Shown: positions 53,362 to 61,735 of the stretch, in pieces
Layout: the number at the start of each line of letters is the position of its first letter
Numbering within the stretch: position 1 is the stretch's first letter
From: Bacteroidaceae bacterium
GTDB lineage: Bacteria; Bacteroidota; Bacteroidia; Bacteroidales; Bacteroidaceae
Direction of reading: 5' to 3'
DNA: 61,741 nucleotides
Assembly (NCBI GenBank): GCA_017940565.1
Contig: JAGAYH010000015.1
Location: 1-61,741 of the forward strand
Position numbers and translations under genes: made by a program
Notes under the pieces: generated by a model
Seen by the model: only the letters and a program-made list of their open reading frames with translations
Database searches by the model: none
What the model was told of the DNA's origin: nothing

Positions 53362-53436
53362 CCTTTCCGACATCTTTTTCCGCTTTTCTTTTTTACGTCA
53401 CCTGCCCCGTGACTTTTCCGGCGCCGCGTCATGGGA

Positions 53437-53499
53437 AAGAAATCCGTTTTCGTCTGTTCTAAATCCGATTTAGTACGCACCAAATCCGATTTAGGCTCC
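53437..53499. repeat. 63-bp triplet array B4
   Basis: Three 21-base units start at 53437, 53458 and 53479, with cores AAGAAATCCGTTTTCGT, TCTAAATCCGATTTAGT and ACCAAATCCGATTTAGG. It lies about 75 bases upstream of the cobalamin promoter. The rest of the 53115-53637 gap is the riboswitch, its promoter and the terminator of the ROK gene. Confidence 0.85.
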
Positions 53500-53580
53500 C
53501 GCGACCGCCGCCCCGCGTCTCCGCGAAGCGGTCAGGGCAGGCCATCCCGGGCCTTTGGCTCACATACCTTAATATAATAA

Positions 53581-53617
53581 GGGAGTCCGAAACGTCTGTC
53601 GTTCCGGACTCCCTTTA
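53581..53617 (-). terminator. Hairpin terminator after the ROK kinase gene
   Basis: GGGAGTCCG and CGGACTCCC form a stem around AAACGTCTGTCGTTC, itself partly paired. It lies 20 bases past the ROK stop codon on the minus strand. The following T run is weak (TTATTAT). Confidence 0.6.
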
Positions 53618-53637
53618 TTGTCTCTTGCGGCCGACGG

Positions 53638-54738
53638 TTATCGGTCCAGTTCGTTCAGAGCAAAATTGTAGGCGCCCAGGTTTATGGCCAGGCTGGTGCT
53701 TAGCGACGACACCATGACGCCCGTTTTCTTGGCGCACACGTAGGGTACGCGCCTGCCGCTGCCGGGCACGCCGACCTCGGTGGCTTCTCTGCGGAGCATG
53801 GCGGCCAGGTCGCCGGCATCATTGAGATTGTAAACGTCCATTTGCAGACGCGGCACGCCCGATTGGCCGAAACGCTGCATCTCGCCGCGCATTTCCTCGA
53901 GCATGGCGGGCACGAAGAAGGGCGCTGCCCCGCTGAGCCCGCCGCCAATGGCCACCACGCCGTCGATAAGTGTCAAGGCGTAGCACAAGGCGTTGCCCAG
54001 ACCGTGGCCAAAACGTTTCCACGTCTCCACGGCTGCCTCCCGGTGGCCTTCACGCCGGCCGGCGGCAATGTCGCAGATGTCTTTCGGCGACACATCTGCC
54101 GACGTGCCGGACAGTTCGGCATACATGCGCCTGACGGCGTGGATGGAGACAGACTCTTCAGCAATCATTTCGGGATGATACAGGTCGCGGAACACCCACA
54201 CGTCGCCTCCGCACCCGTTGTCGCCCGTGAGCAGCTCGCCATTGAGCACTACGCCGGCACCGAAACCCGTGCCGAGGGTGACACCGATGAGGTTGCGGTA
54301 GCGTTTCTGATTGCCCGCAGCAGCCAGTTGGGCATTGAGCCAGGGCAACGTGCCTGCCAGGGCTTCACCATAGGCATAGAGGTTGCCGTCGTTGTTGATA
54401 TACACCGGCAGGCCAAAACGCTCCTCGAGAAAACCTTTCAGGGCCACACCGCCGCGGAATGCCGGCAGGTTGGGCAAGTCGCCGATGACACCGTTCTCAT
54501 AGTCGGCAGGACCGGGAAAGGCGAAACTGATGGCTACCGGCCGTTCGTCCAACGCCTGGAGCACGGCGCCGAAGCCCTGCTCCATGGTTTTCAGACAGAG
54601 GTCGAGGTCGTGGGCCCCGCTGTCCATGCGCACCGGTGCCACAGCCTCACGGTTGCCTCGGATGGCAGAGAACACGAAATTGGTGCCGCCGGCATCAAGT
54701 GTCAGGACAGTGCGCAAATCGTTGGTGTAGTCTTTCAT
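53638..54738 (-). CDS. ROK-family sugar kinase
   Basis: A 366-residue ROK protein. The phosphate-binding motif is LTLDAGGTNFVFSAI at the N-terminus; ISFAFPGPADYENGVIGDLP, the catalytic aspartate in YINNDGNLYAYGE, and VTLGTGFGAGVV follow. A cysteine/glycine-rich GDNGCGGDVWVF stands where many ROK proteins have their zinc-binding cysteines, and only part of that set is visible. No DNA-binding domain is present, so it is a kinase rather than a regulator. It follows the GH127 gene by 13 bases and may phosphorylate the released sugar or glucose. Confidence 0.88.
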   Translation of the reverse strand: MKDYTNDLRTVLTLDAGGTNFVFSAIRGNREAVAPVRMDSGAHDLDLCLKTMEQGFGAVLQALDERPVAISFAFPGPADYENGVIGDLPNLPAFRGGVALKGFLEERFGLPVYINNDGNLYAYGEALAGTLPWLNAQLAAAGNQKRYRNLIGVTLGTGFGAGVVLNGELLTGDNGCGGDVWVFRDLYHPEMIAEESVSIHAVRRMYAELSGTSADVSPKDICDIAAGRREGHREAAVETWKRFGHGLGNALCYALTLIDGVVAIGGGLSGAAPFFVPAMLEEMRGEMQRFGQSGVPRLQMDVYNLNDAGDLAAMLRREATEVGVPGSGRRVPYVCAKKTGVMVSSLSTSLAINLGAYNFALNELDR

Positions 54739-54751
54739 CTTGTTTCAAATA

Positions 54752-56737
54752 TTATTCTACTGCTTCAATTTCTTTCGTACCTTGCGGGAACCATACCTTC
54801 ATCTGCTTGGCACCGCGGTGGTCCCACAGATGATAAGGCACGAGGGTGAGATGGTCGCGCTCGGTCTTCACATAACCTTCGCCATCGAGGCTGAGGTGCT
54901 GGGCAGCTACGCGGATGCCCACCTGCTTGCCCCCGAAGAGGTTGGTCGGATAAGTCTGCTCCACGTGCGGACGCTTGGGCAGGGCGTAGGTGAACACGCC
55001 TTTGGGGTTGTCGGCCGTTTCAGCGCAATAGACGATGGGACCGCGCTCGAAGCACACCATGCCGTTGTCGGCTTTCACCTGAGGATTGGCCTTGACGGTG
55101 CGCACCGGCATGTCGAAGTGAACGCTCACCTTGTCACCCTTCTTCCATTGGCGGTTGAGGTGCAGATAGCCTTTAGCTTCGTCGCCCTTCACCGGTTGGC
55201 CGTTCACGCGCACCTCATAGCTCGGCCGCTCATTGTCGGCATAGGTGTAGAGGTCGCTCGGCACGGGCTTGTTCTTCACCCAACCGGGAATACGGATGGC
55301 CAGGTCGAAAGCCTTCTGGCCGGTTTTCTCCACGGTGAAGGCGATGTCGCCGTCGTAGGGATAGCCCGTCTGCTGCGAGAGCACCACTTGTTTGCCGGCC
55401 ACGTCGAGTGTGGCGCGGTTGGAAAGGAAGAGGTTGGCATAAACCGTCTTGTCCTTAACGGCATAGACGTAACCGGGCAGCGAGGGGATGAAACGGCAAA
55501 TGTTGCTCGGGCAGCAGGCACAGCCGAACCATTCGCTGCGCTCGTAACCGCCGTGGCAGGCCAGCGGATTGGGATAGAAGAAGCTGTTGCCTTCGACCGA
55601 AACGCCGGAGAGCAGGCCGTTGTAGAGCGTACGCTCCAGCATGTCGATGTATTTGCTCTCGCCGTGGAGCAGGAAGAGGCGCTGGTTGAGGAATGTCAGG
55701 CCGATGGCGGCACAGGTCTCGTTGTAGGCCGTTTCGTTGGGCAGTTCATAGTTCTTGCCAAAGGCCTCGCCGTTGGCCGTGGCACCGATGCCGCCGGTGA
55801 TATAGAGCTTGTTGTTGGCAATGTTGTCCCACAGGCGGTCGATGATGTGGATATAGTTCTCGTCGCCGGTCAATGCGGCCAGGTCGGCCACTCCGGAGTA
55901 GAGATACATGGCGCGCACGGCGTGGCCCACCACTTCCGTCTGGTCGGCTACAGGCTTGTGCGACTGGATATACTCCCACTTGGTCTTCGTCTTGCCGCGG
56001 TAATCGATGAAATAGCGCACTTCGTCGAGATATTCCTTCTTGCCGGTGGCCAGATAGAGTTTCACCATAGCCAGTTCAATGCCCTGATGACCGGGGATAA
56101 CCATGGCCTGGCCGGGGTTGGGGCCAACCTCACGGCAGATGCAGTCGGCAAAGCGGATGGTGGCATCGAGCAGCGCCCGCTTGCCCGTAGCCTGCCAATA
56201 GGCCACGGCAGCCTCGGCCAGGTGGCCGAAGCAGTAAAGCTCGTGCGAACCGCCTTCCTCGCCTTCCCAACGGGTCTTGCCCGTGCCCGGATGTATCTTC
56301 GTGGGATTGCACGTACGGGCCGTGTACAGGTAGCCGTCGGCTTCCTGGGCGGCCACGATGAGGGTGATGAGGCTGTCAACGTAGCGCTCCAGGCGCTTGT
56401 CGGGGTAAGTCTGCAGGCTGTAGGCGGCCCCTTCGATGACTTTATAGACGTCGCTGTCGTCGTACTGGTATTGCGGCAATTTGTTGTCGGCCGAGGGATG
56501 GGCCGCACGCACGAAATTGTCGATACGTCCCGTCTCTTCGCTCTTGCGGAAAGCCAGGGGGATGGTCACGTCGCGGCTGGCCTGCAGGCGGGCGTTCCAG
56601 AAACCGTCGTCCACCTTCACAGAGGTGAAGGGCACCGGCGTGATGGGGTAATTGACTGAAATTTGAGACACTTCGTTGCGGGCAAAGCCTTGCAGGGCGC
56701 ACAGCACCGCAGCAAAAAACAATACTGATTTCTTCAT
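54752..56737 (-). CDS. Secreted GH127 glycoside hydrolase (beta-L-arabinofuranosidase family)
   Basis: A 661-residue exported protein (signal SVLFFAAVLCALQGFA) of family GH127 (DUF1680). The zinc/catalytic set is visible as ETCAAIG (glutamate and cysteine) and WFGCACCPSN (two further cysteines). The helical barrel motifs GGSHELYCFGHLAEAAVAYW and YITGGIGA also fit. Members remove beta-L-arabinofuranose from plant glycans; the exact linkage is not known. The start was set at MKKS, two codons inside the longest frame. The promoter is TTGG, 19 bases, TACCTTTG on the minus strand (complement of 56766-56796). Confidence 0.9.
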   Translation of the reverse strand: MKKSVLFFAAVLCALQGFARNEVSQISVNYPITPVPFTSVKVDDGFWNARLQASRDVTIPLAFRKSEETGRIDNFVRAAHPSADNKLPQYQYDDSDVYKVIEGAAYSLQTYPDKRLERYVDSLITLIVAAQEADGYLYTARTCNPTKIHPGTGKTRWEGEEGGSHELYCFGHLAEAAVAYWQATGKRALLDATIRFADCICREVGPNPGQAMVIPGHQGIELAMVKLYLATGKKEYLDEVRYFIDYRGKTKTKWEYIQSHKPVADQTEVVGHAVRAMYLYSGVADLAALTGDENYIHIIDRLWDNIANNKLYITGGIGATANGEAFGKNYELPNETAYNETCAAIGLTFLNQRLFLLHGESKYIDMLERTLYNGLLSGVSVEGNSFFYPNPLACHGGYERSEWFGCACCPSNICRFIPSLPGYVYAVKDKTVYANLFLSNRATLDVAGKQVVLSQQTGYPYDGDIAFTVEKTGQKAFDLAIRIPGWVKNKPVPSDLYTYADNERPSYEVRVNGQPVKGDEAKGYLHLNRQWKKGDKVSVHFDMPVRTVKANPQVKADNGMVCFERGPIVYCAETADNPKGVFTYALPKRPHVEQTYPTNLFGGKQVGIRVAAQHLSLDGEGYVKTERDHLTLVPYHLWDHRGAKQMKVWFPQGTKEIEAVE

Positions 56738-56765
56738 AAACAACTTATTTTATACACTTTGCTCA

Positions 56766-56796
56766 CAAAGGTACGAATATTTAAGAAAAGAGCCAA
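56766..56796 (-). promoter_or_regulatory. Promoter of the GH127-ROK operon
   Basis: On the minus strand TTGG, 19 bases, TACCTTTG (complement of 56766-56773), 28 bases upstream of the GH127 start. Confidence 0.6.
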
Positions 56797-56828
56797 GAAA
56801 GAATGCACTGTTTTCTCCGCTCTGAACA

Positions 56829-56891
56829 ACGAAAACGCATTTGGAACGTACGAAAACGGAGTTAGTTTGGACTAACTCCGTTTTCGTTACC
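56829..56891. repeat. 63-bp triplet array B5
   Basis: Three 21-base units start at 56829, 56850 and 56871. The second core ACGAAAACGGAGTTAGT and third core ACTAACTCCGTTTTCGT are exact reverse complements across the 4-base spacer TTGG, giving a 17-bp hairpin. It lies in the 56744-57164 gap with the GH127 promoter and a terminator; 56892-57087 shows nothing recognisable. Confidence 0.85.
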
Positions 56892-57087
56892 CCATTTGGC
56901 GCGTTCACCGCACCCGAGACAACGCGTTGCCACAGAAACGAGGCTTCGCCAACGGGGGCGCCCTACTTCAACGATGACACCCGTCGCGAGCCTTACTTTG
57001 GTGCCACAATAGAACGTCAGCGCGGCGTTGTCGCTGGGTGTACACGGCATACGCTTCCGGGCAAAATCTCCACTGTTCACTGCTTTG

Positions 57088-57130
57088 CAAAAAACAGCGG
57101 CTGACGCTCTGAAATGAGAGCGTCAGCCGC
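57088..57130 (-). terminator. Rho-independent terminator of the UDP-glucose dehydrogenase gene
   Basis: On the minus strand a 14-bp perfect stem (GCGGCTGACGCTCT and complement) is followed by GTTTTTTGC. It begins about 35 bases past the stop codon. Confidence 0.88.
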
Positions 57131-57164
57131 CATACTTATAACTTTTGAGCTATAAAATGAAGTT

Positions 57165-58481
57165 TTAAGGACGACCGATAGATGTGTAGTCGAAACCCAT
57201 GCGGTGCATTTCTTCGGGCATGTAGATGTTGCGCCCATCGATGACCAAACTGCCCTTCATACGTTCTTTCACTTTCCGCCAGTCAGGCATGCGGAACTGC
57301 ATCCACTCCGTAGGCACCAGCAGGGCGTCGGCTCCCTCGACGGCATCGTATATGTCAGTGGCGAAATAGATTGTCTCGCCCAGGCGACGGCGACCTTCGT
57401 TCATGGCCTGCGGGTCGAACGCACGCACCTGACAACCGGCTTTGAGCAACAAGTCAATGGTGACGAGCGACGTTGCCTCTCGCATGTCATCAGTTTCGGC
57501 CTTAAAGGCTAAGCCCCAAATGGCAATGGTCTTACCCGAAAGCTGACCGCCATAGTAGGCGTTCAATTTACGGAAAAGTACAGTTTTCTGTTCTTTATTC
57601 ACCTCTTCCACAGCCTTGAGCACACGCATGTCGTAACCATTCTCTTCGGCGGTATGAACCAACGCCTTCACGTCCTTGGGAAAGCACGAGCCACCATAGC
57701 CGCAGCCGGGATAGAGGAATTTGCTGCCGATGCGCGTGTCGGTGCCGATGCCTTTGCGGACCATGTTTACGTCGGCTCCCACCAGTTCGCAGAGATTGGC
57801 AATGTCGTTCATGAAACTGATGCGCGTGGCCAGCATGGCGTTGGCGGCGTATTTTATCATCTCGGCCGAAGGAATGTCGGTGAAGATGACACGGAAGTTA
57901 TTCAGCAGGAAAGGATGGTACAGACGCGACAGCAATTCTTTGGAACGCTCACTGTCCACACCGACGACTACGCGGTCAGGACTCATGAAGTCTTTCACGG
58001 CTGTGCCTTCCTTGAGAAACTCCGGATTGCTGGCCACATCGAATGGTATGCTGACACCGCGCTTGCGCTGTTCCTCCAGTATGGTCTGGCGTACTTTTTC
58101 GGCCGTGCCTACGGGGACGGTGCTCTTAGTGATTACCACCACGTATTTTGTCATGTGGGCTCCCACTTCACGGGCCACTTCAAGCACGTAACTCAAGTCG
58201 GCACTGCCGTCTTCGTCGGGCGGCGTGCCAACAGCAGAGAATATCAGTTCCACATCGTTCAGACAATCCCGTAAACGGGTGGTGAAATGGAGTCGGCCGG
58301 CCGTCTGATTATTGCGCACTAAGATGTCTAATTCACGTTCGTAAATGGGGATGACACCTCTTTTGAGATTCTCAATCTTTCGCTCATCCACATCGACACA
58401 AGTCACGTTGTTGCCCATTTCGGCAAAACAGGCGCCAGAGACGAGTCCTACATACCCTGTACCAACTACTGCGATATTCAT
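57165..58481 (-). CDS. ugd: UDP-glucose 6-dehydrogenase
   Basis: A 438-residue NAD-dependent enzyme that oxidises UDP-glucose to UDP-glucuronate for capsule or polysaccharide synthesis. The N-terminal nucleotide fold is VVGTGYVGLVSGACFAEMG. STVPVGTAEKVR and the catalytic cysteine motif PGCGYGGSCFPKDVKAL are present, and the C-terminal UDP-binding domain has AIWGLAFKAETDDMREA. The length is normal. It starts about 100 bases after secG; a terminator lies between, so it is probably transcribed separately, although no clear promoter was found. Confidence 0.96.
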   Translation of the reverse strand: MNIAVVGTGYVGLVSGACFAEMGNNVTCVDVDERKIENLKRGVIPIYERELDILVRNNQTAGRLHFTTRLRDCLNDVELIFSAVGTPPDEDGSADLSYVLEVAREVGAHMTKYVVVITKSTVPVGTAEKVRQTILEEQRKRGVSIPFDVASNPEFLKEGTAVKDFMSPDRVVVGVDSERSKELLSRLYHPFLLNNFRVIFTDIPSAEMIKYAANAMLATRISFMNDIANLCELVGADVNMVRKGIGTDTRIGSKFLYPGCGYGGSCFPKDVKALVHTAEENGYDMRVLKAVEEVNKEQKTVLFRKLNAYYGGQLSGKTIAIWGLAFKAETDDMREATSLVTIDLLLKAGCQVRAFDPQAMNEGRRRLGETIYFATDIYDAVEGADALLVPTEWMQFRMPDWRKVKERMKGSLVIDGRNIYMPEEMHRMGFDYTSIGRP

Positions 58482-58513
58482 ACTGCTTTTTTATAATTCT
58501 ACATTTTCAACGC

Positions 58514-58545
58514 CAAAAAGACCATCGGACTGCTCTGATGGTCTT
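58514..58545 (-). terminator. Rho-independent terminator after secG
   Basis: On the minus strand AAGACCATC, loop AGAGCAGTCC, GATGGTCTT and TTTGG form a terminator about 40 bases past the secG stop codon. Confidence 0.75.
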
Positions 58546-58582
58546 CGTTAGGTATATCTTCTTTTTAAAAAGAAATTTTGAT

Positions 58583-58948
58583 TTACTGCTGTCCTCCTTC
58601 GGGAGCCGGAGCCTGCTGCTGGGCGTCACCGCCAGTGGGCATCGTGGTCGTAGCACCCTGTTGTGGAACGGTAGGCACGGGAGCCGTGGTGTTGGTCTTC
58701 ATCAGAACGGAAGAATCCACATTCTGCTTCGGCAGGGCATAGGCTGCGGCCACACTCAGAACGACCATAGCAATGGCCAGGCCCCAGGTGGTTTTCTCAA
58801 TGACATCGGTCGTCTTGCGCACACCCATAATCTGGTTGGACGAGGCAAAGCCAGATGCCAGGCCACCGCCTTTGGATTCCTGAATCAGTACAATCAGCGA
58901 CATCAGGATGGATGCCAATACAATCAAAATAATGATAATTGCGTACAT
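58583..58948 (-). CDS. secG: Preprotein translocase subunit SecG
   Basis: A 121-residue SecG, an accessory subunit of the SecYEG channel. Two membrane helices (YAIIIILIVLASILMSLIVLI and WGLAIAMVVLSVAAAYAL) flank the family loop QESKGGGLASGFASSNQIMG. The C-terminal 45 residues are a Pro/Gln/Thr-rich tail. It follows the TPR-like gene by 4 bases, the last gene of the sigma-54 activator - lptE - TPR - secG operon. Confidence 0.95.
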   Translation of the reverse strand: MYAIIIILIVLASILMSLIVLIQESKGGGLASGFASSNQIMGVRKTTDVIEKTTWGLAIAMVVLSVAAAYALPKQNVDSSVLMKTNTTAPVPTVPQQGATTTMPTGGDAQQQAPAPEGGQQ

Positions 58949-58952
58949 GCTT

Positions 58953-59711
58953 TTATTGCTTTTTACTTTTGTTTATCAGTATCAATTTTTCCAAAAATCG
59001 GATTTGGTCTGCAAAGTAACCATTTTTTTTTGGATTATTCAAGTATAGAGCCCGTATAATTTCCAATGCGCGCTCATATTTCTGTTGTTTTATGTAGATT
59101 TGAGCCAATGTTTCGGTAAAAAATGCTTCCGAGGGGCGTTCATCTTCGTCATCTTGCGCGTCCGGTTCGGTTGTTTCCATGTCCGCCGGTTCGGACAAAA
59201 GCGGCTTCCTCCGGGTGCGTTTTTTCTTCGGTGAGGTTACGAAATCTTCCTCCAGCACTTCCTTCACCGGTTCTTCCTCCTTCTGGCGTTCTTGCTCGTC
59301 GAGTTGCATCAGATAGGCGGCATAGTCTTGGGCCGCATCGGCCGTGACAGGCTTGCGGTGCGACGTTTCCACGGGCAAATCGGTCAGGAAGTTTTCTATC
59401 AGCGACATGGTACGGTCCGCGCCTTCGTCGGCCGTCGTTTCGTCTGTGGGCAGCGTTTCAGGCGATATTTCATAATGCTTGCCCTCCACGGCATTGAACA
59501 GGGCGGCACGGTCGGCCAGCAACACGGCCGAACGTCGCAGTTCGTCGTTATATTCGGGATCGTGCAGCTGGTAAAGATTCTCCAGCAACAGCAGGCGCGC
59601 CGTCTGGTAATACGGATAGCGCTCCACCAGTTGCCGGAGCACAGGCAGTGTATCGCGTGTCAGACGTTCGCTGTTTCTGACCAATTCTATCAGTTTACCT
59701 TCCGTTTCCAT
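58953..59711 (-). CDS. Hypothetical protein with C-terminal TPR-like repeat
   Basis: A 252-residue cytoplasmic protein. An N-terminal helical region (VLRQLVERYPYYQTARLLLL) is followed by a charged low-complexity middle (about residues 110-195, with KKKRTRRKP). The C-terminal TETLAQIYIKQQKYERALEI is a tetratricopeptide-type repeat. Function unknown. The ATG at 59711 was chosen over a TTG five codons upstream. Its start overlaps or abuts the lptE end, so the two are coupled. Confidence 0.7.
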   Translation of the reverse strand: METEGKLIELVRNSERLTRDTLPVLRQLVERYPYYQTARLLLLENLYQLHDPEYNDELRRSAVLLADRAALFNAVEGKHYEISPETLPTDETTADEGADRTMSLIENFLTDLPVETSHRKPVTADAAQDYAAYLMQLDEQERQKEEEPVKEVLEEDFVTSPKKKRTRRKPLLSEPADMETTEPDAQDDEDERPSEAFFTETLAQIYIKQQKYERALEIIRALYLNNPKKNGYFADQIRFLEKLILINKSKKQ

Positions 59712-59719
59712 CCGTTTTT

Positions 59720-60232
59720 TTACCAATCGGCCACCGTGGCGTTGAATATCTGGTCCACGATGTCGTCTATCATTTGCTGAACCAGTGTTTCCTGCACGGC
59801 TTGCAGCTGTTGCGACGAGTCGTATTCTGTCGTTGCCGTAAACCGGCGTTCAAAGTCCTGGGCATGTTTCTTGTTGTTCACAAAGCGTACGTTCACCGTC
59901 ATCTTCAGTTGCACCTGCGCGGAGTATCCCGAGGCCGACACCGATTTGTTGAACTGGCTGTAGTCCACTATTTCGCCCGACAGTTGCAGGTCGCCGTTGC
60001 GCTTCACCTGGCGCAGGCGGGTCTGCTTGGCGAAGACATCCTGCAACTGGTTGTTGAACATCGAGTGCATCGGAGCCCACACATAGGCCGAGCGCAGCGG
60101 GAAGTCGCCGAACTGGATGGTCTTCGTCGTGTTGTAGTCTATCGAAGAGCTGTTCAGTTTATACGACACCGTGCACGAGGCCAGTGCCACGACCGACAGT
60201 AACAAGGCTATATGTTTCAAACTACGAAGCAT
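59720..60232 (-). CDS. lptE: LptE-family lipopolysaccharide assembly lipoprotein
   Basis: A 170-residue lipoprotein with lipobox LLSVVALASC. The remainder, with SIDYNTTKTIQFGDFPLRSA and NGDLQLSGEIVDYSQFN, matches the Bacteroidetes LptE family, which plugs LptD in the outer membrane during LPS insertion. It starts 65 bases after the sigma-54 activator stop, in the conserved activator - lptE - TPR - secG order. Confidence 0.88.
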   Translation of the reverse strand: MLRSLKHIALLLSVVALASCTVSYKLNSSSIDYNTTKTIQFGDFPLRSAYVWAPMHSMFNNQLQDVFAKQTRLRQVKRNGDLQLSGEIVDYSQFNKSVSASGYSAQVQLKMTVNVRFVNNKKHAQDFERRFTATTEYDSSQQLQAVQETLVQQMIDDIVDQIFNATVADW

Positions 60233-60297
60233 CAGACTACCGTTCTGTTTTATGAATTATGAAATAAGTTCTGAATTATGACTTATGAATAAAAAAA

Positions 60298-61479
60298 TCA
60301 CTCCAGCCCGTAATCCTTTATTTTGCGGTAGAGCGTGCGTTCCGAAATGCCCAATTCGGCCGCAGCCTCCTTGCGCACGCCGTGGTGACGCTCCAGGGCG
60401 CGGAGTATGGCATCCTTTTTCACGTCATCCATCGAGAGCAAGGTGCTTTCGGACTCCACATACTCGTCCACGGTCTGCGGCTCACCGGGCTCGTTCATCA
60501 CCTGCGCCGGCAGGGTCACGTGACTGTAGTTCATTCCGCCGTGGCCGTCGGCCAGGGTCTTCATCTGCTCACGCAGTTCGGTGATGTCCTTGCGCATGTC
60601 GAAGAGGATCTTGAAGAGCAACTCGCGCTCGTTCTGGTAGCTGTGGGCCGACTCCTGCCCTCCCACGGCCACCAGTTGGCGGCTGCCGCTGTCGCGCGGT
60701 ATGTAGCGTTCCAGTATTTCCGGCGTAATCTCGCGTTCCTCCGAAGTGACCGACATGTTCTCCGTCACGTTCTTCAGCTGGCGCACGTTGCCAGGCCAGC
60801 TGTAACCCATCAGATACTGCTTGGCCGGCTCCGTCAGCCTGACGGGCGGCATCTGGTATTTCTCGCTCATCATCAGGGCAAACTTGCGGAACAGCAGCAC
60901 AATGTCCTCCCCGCGGTCGCGCAGCGGCGGTACCGCCACGGGAATGGTGTTGAGACGGTAGTACAGGTCCTCGCGGAACTTGCCCTCGCTGATGGCCTTA
61001 GGTATGTTCAGATTGGTGGCGGCCACAATACGCACGTCGGTCTTGCGCACCTCGCTCGACCCCACGCGGATGTATTCGCCCGTCTCCAGCACGCGCAGCA
61101 GACGCGCCTGCGTCGACAGGGGCAGTTCGCCCACTTCGTCCAGGAAAAGCGTCCCGCCGTTGGCCGCGCCGAAGTAACCCTCGCGTGAATCGATGGCTCC
61201 GGTGAACGACCCCTTTTCGTGGCCGAACAGTTCCGAATCGATGGTGCCTTCGGGAATGCTACCGCAGTTCACGGCAAAATATTTCTTGCCCTTCCTGGCG
61301 CTGTGGTCGTGAATCAGACGGGGAATCACTTCCTTGCCCACGCCATTCTCGCCTGTGATGAGCACACTCAGGTCGGTGCGCGCCACCTGCAGGGACACGT
61401 CGAGCGCACGGTTCAGGCCCTCGTAGTTGCCCACGATGTCGTAGCGCTGTTTCACTTGACGCAATGCCGCTTCGTTCAT
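60298..61479 (-). CDS. Sigma-54-dependent transcriptional activator (no receiver domain)
   Basis: A 393-residue bacterial enhancer-binding protein. The AAA+ domain starts almost at the N-terminus: Walker A GENGVGKE, GSFTGA in place of the usual GAFTGA loop, Walker B GGTLFLDEVGELPL, and RFREDLYYRL-type sensor KFREDLYYRLN. The C-terminal Fis-type helix-turn-helix is GVRKEAAAELGISERTLYRK. The lack of a receiver or sensory domain means control must come from elsewhere. It is the first gene of the lptE/secG operon, behind promoter TTGG, 20 bases, TAATTTTG. Confidence 0.93.
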   Translation of the reverse strand: MNEAALRQVKQRYDIVGNYEGLNRALDVSLQVARTDLSVLITGENGVGKEVIPRLIHDHSARKGKKYFAVNCGSIPEGTIDSELFGHEKGSFTGAIDSREGYFGAANGGTLFLDEVGELPLSTQARLLRVLETGEYIRVGSSEVRKTDVRIVAATNLNIPKAISEGKFREDLYYRLNTIPVAVPPLRDRGEDIVLLFRKFALMMSEKYQMPPVRLTEPAKQYLMGYSWPGNVRQLKNVTENMSVTSEEREITPEILERYIPRDSGSRQLVAVGGQESAHSYQNERELLFKILFDMRKDITELREQMKTLADGHGGMNYSHVTLPAQVMNEPGEPQTVDEYVESESTLLSMDDVKKDAILRALERHHGVRKEAAAELGISERTLYRKIKDYGLE

Positions 61480-61500
61480 ACCTTATTTATATAGAGAATG

Positions 61501-61532
61501 CAAAATTACAACTTTTTTCTGATATATGCCAA
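61501..61532 (-). promoter_or_regulatory. Promoter of the sigma-54 activator operon
   Basis: On the minus strand TTGG (complement of 61529-61532), 20 bases, TAATTTTG (complement of 61501-61508), 21 bases before the start codon. Confidence 0.6.
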
Positions 61533-61590
61533 CTTCCGCCCATTTCTCCTCGGCAACGCCCGCATAAACTCCCGCCGGCGTCACAGACCG

Positions 61591-61653
61591 ACTATATCCG
61601 ATTCGCGTCCGTCCATATCCGATATAGGCCGTTCCGTATGCGTTTTGCTCATG
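61591..61653. repeat. 63-bp triplet array C5
   Basis: Three 21-base units start at 61591, 61612 and 61633, with cores ACTATATCCGATTCGCG, TCCATATCCGATATAGG and TCCGTATGCGTTTTGCT; the last is degenerate. It lies upstream of the sigma-54 activator promoter. Confidence 0.7.
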
Positions 61654-61663
61654 TCTGCCCGAG

Positions 61664-61735
61664 CCGCCGAATCACAAAGCGACGTTTCAAAATTCACAAA
61701 CGGCGCCTCAAAATTTTGAGGCGCCGCCTTTAAAA
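61664..61735. repeat. Long palindrome element A5 at the window edge
   Basis: A perfect 26-base palindrome at 61701-61726 (CGGCGCCTCAAAA and complement) is preceded by the half unit GCGACGTTTCAAAATTC. It has the same order as the copy at 1643-1690 and lies only about 10 bases beyond array C5. Confidence 0.7.

Noticed and set aside
54740-56659. Plus-strand frame of about 640 codons opposite the GH127 gene
   Set aside because: Antisense to an enzyme with a full catalytic set; no recognisable motif.
56841-57104. Small plus-strand frame beginning with ERTKTELVWTNSVFV
   Set aside because: Its first part is the translation of repeat array B5 and the rest resembles nothing; no promoter or conserved feature supports it.
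10720-61653. The 63-bp arrays as CRISPR
   Set aside because: Units are 21 bases with only 4-base spacers, always three in number, with no cas genes and with copies inside coding genes.
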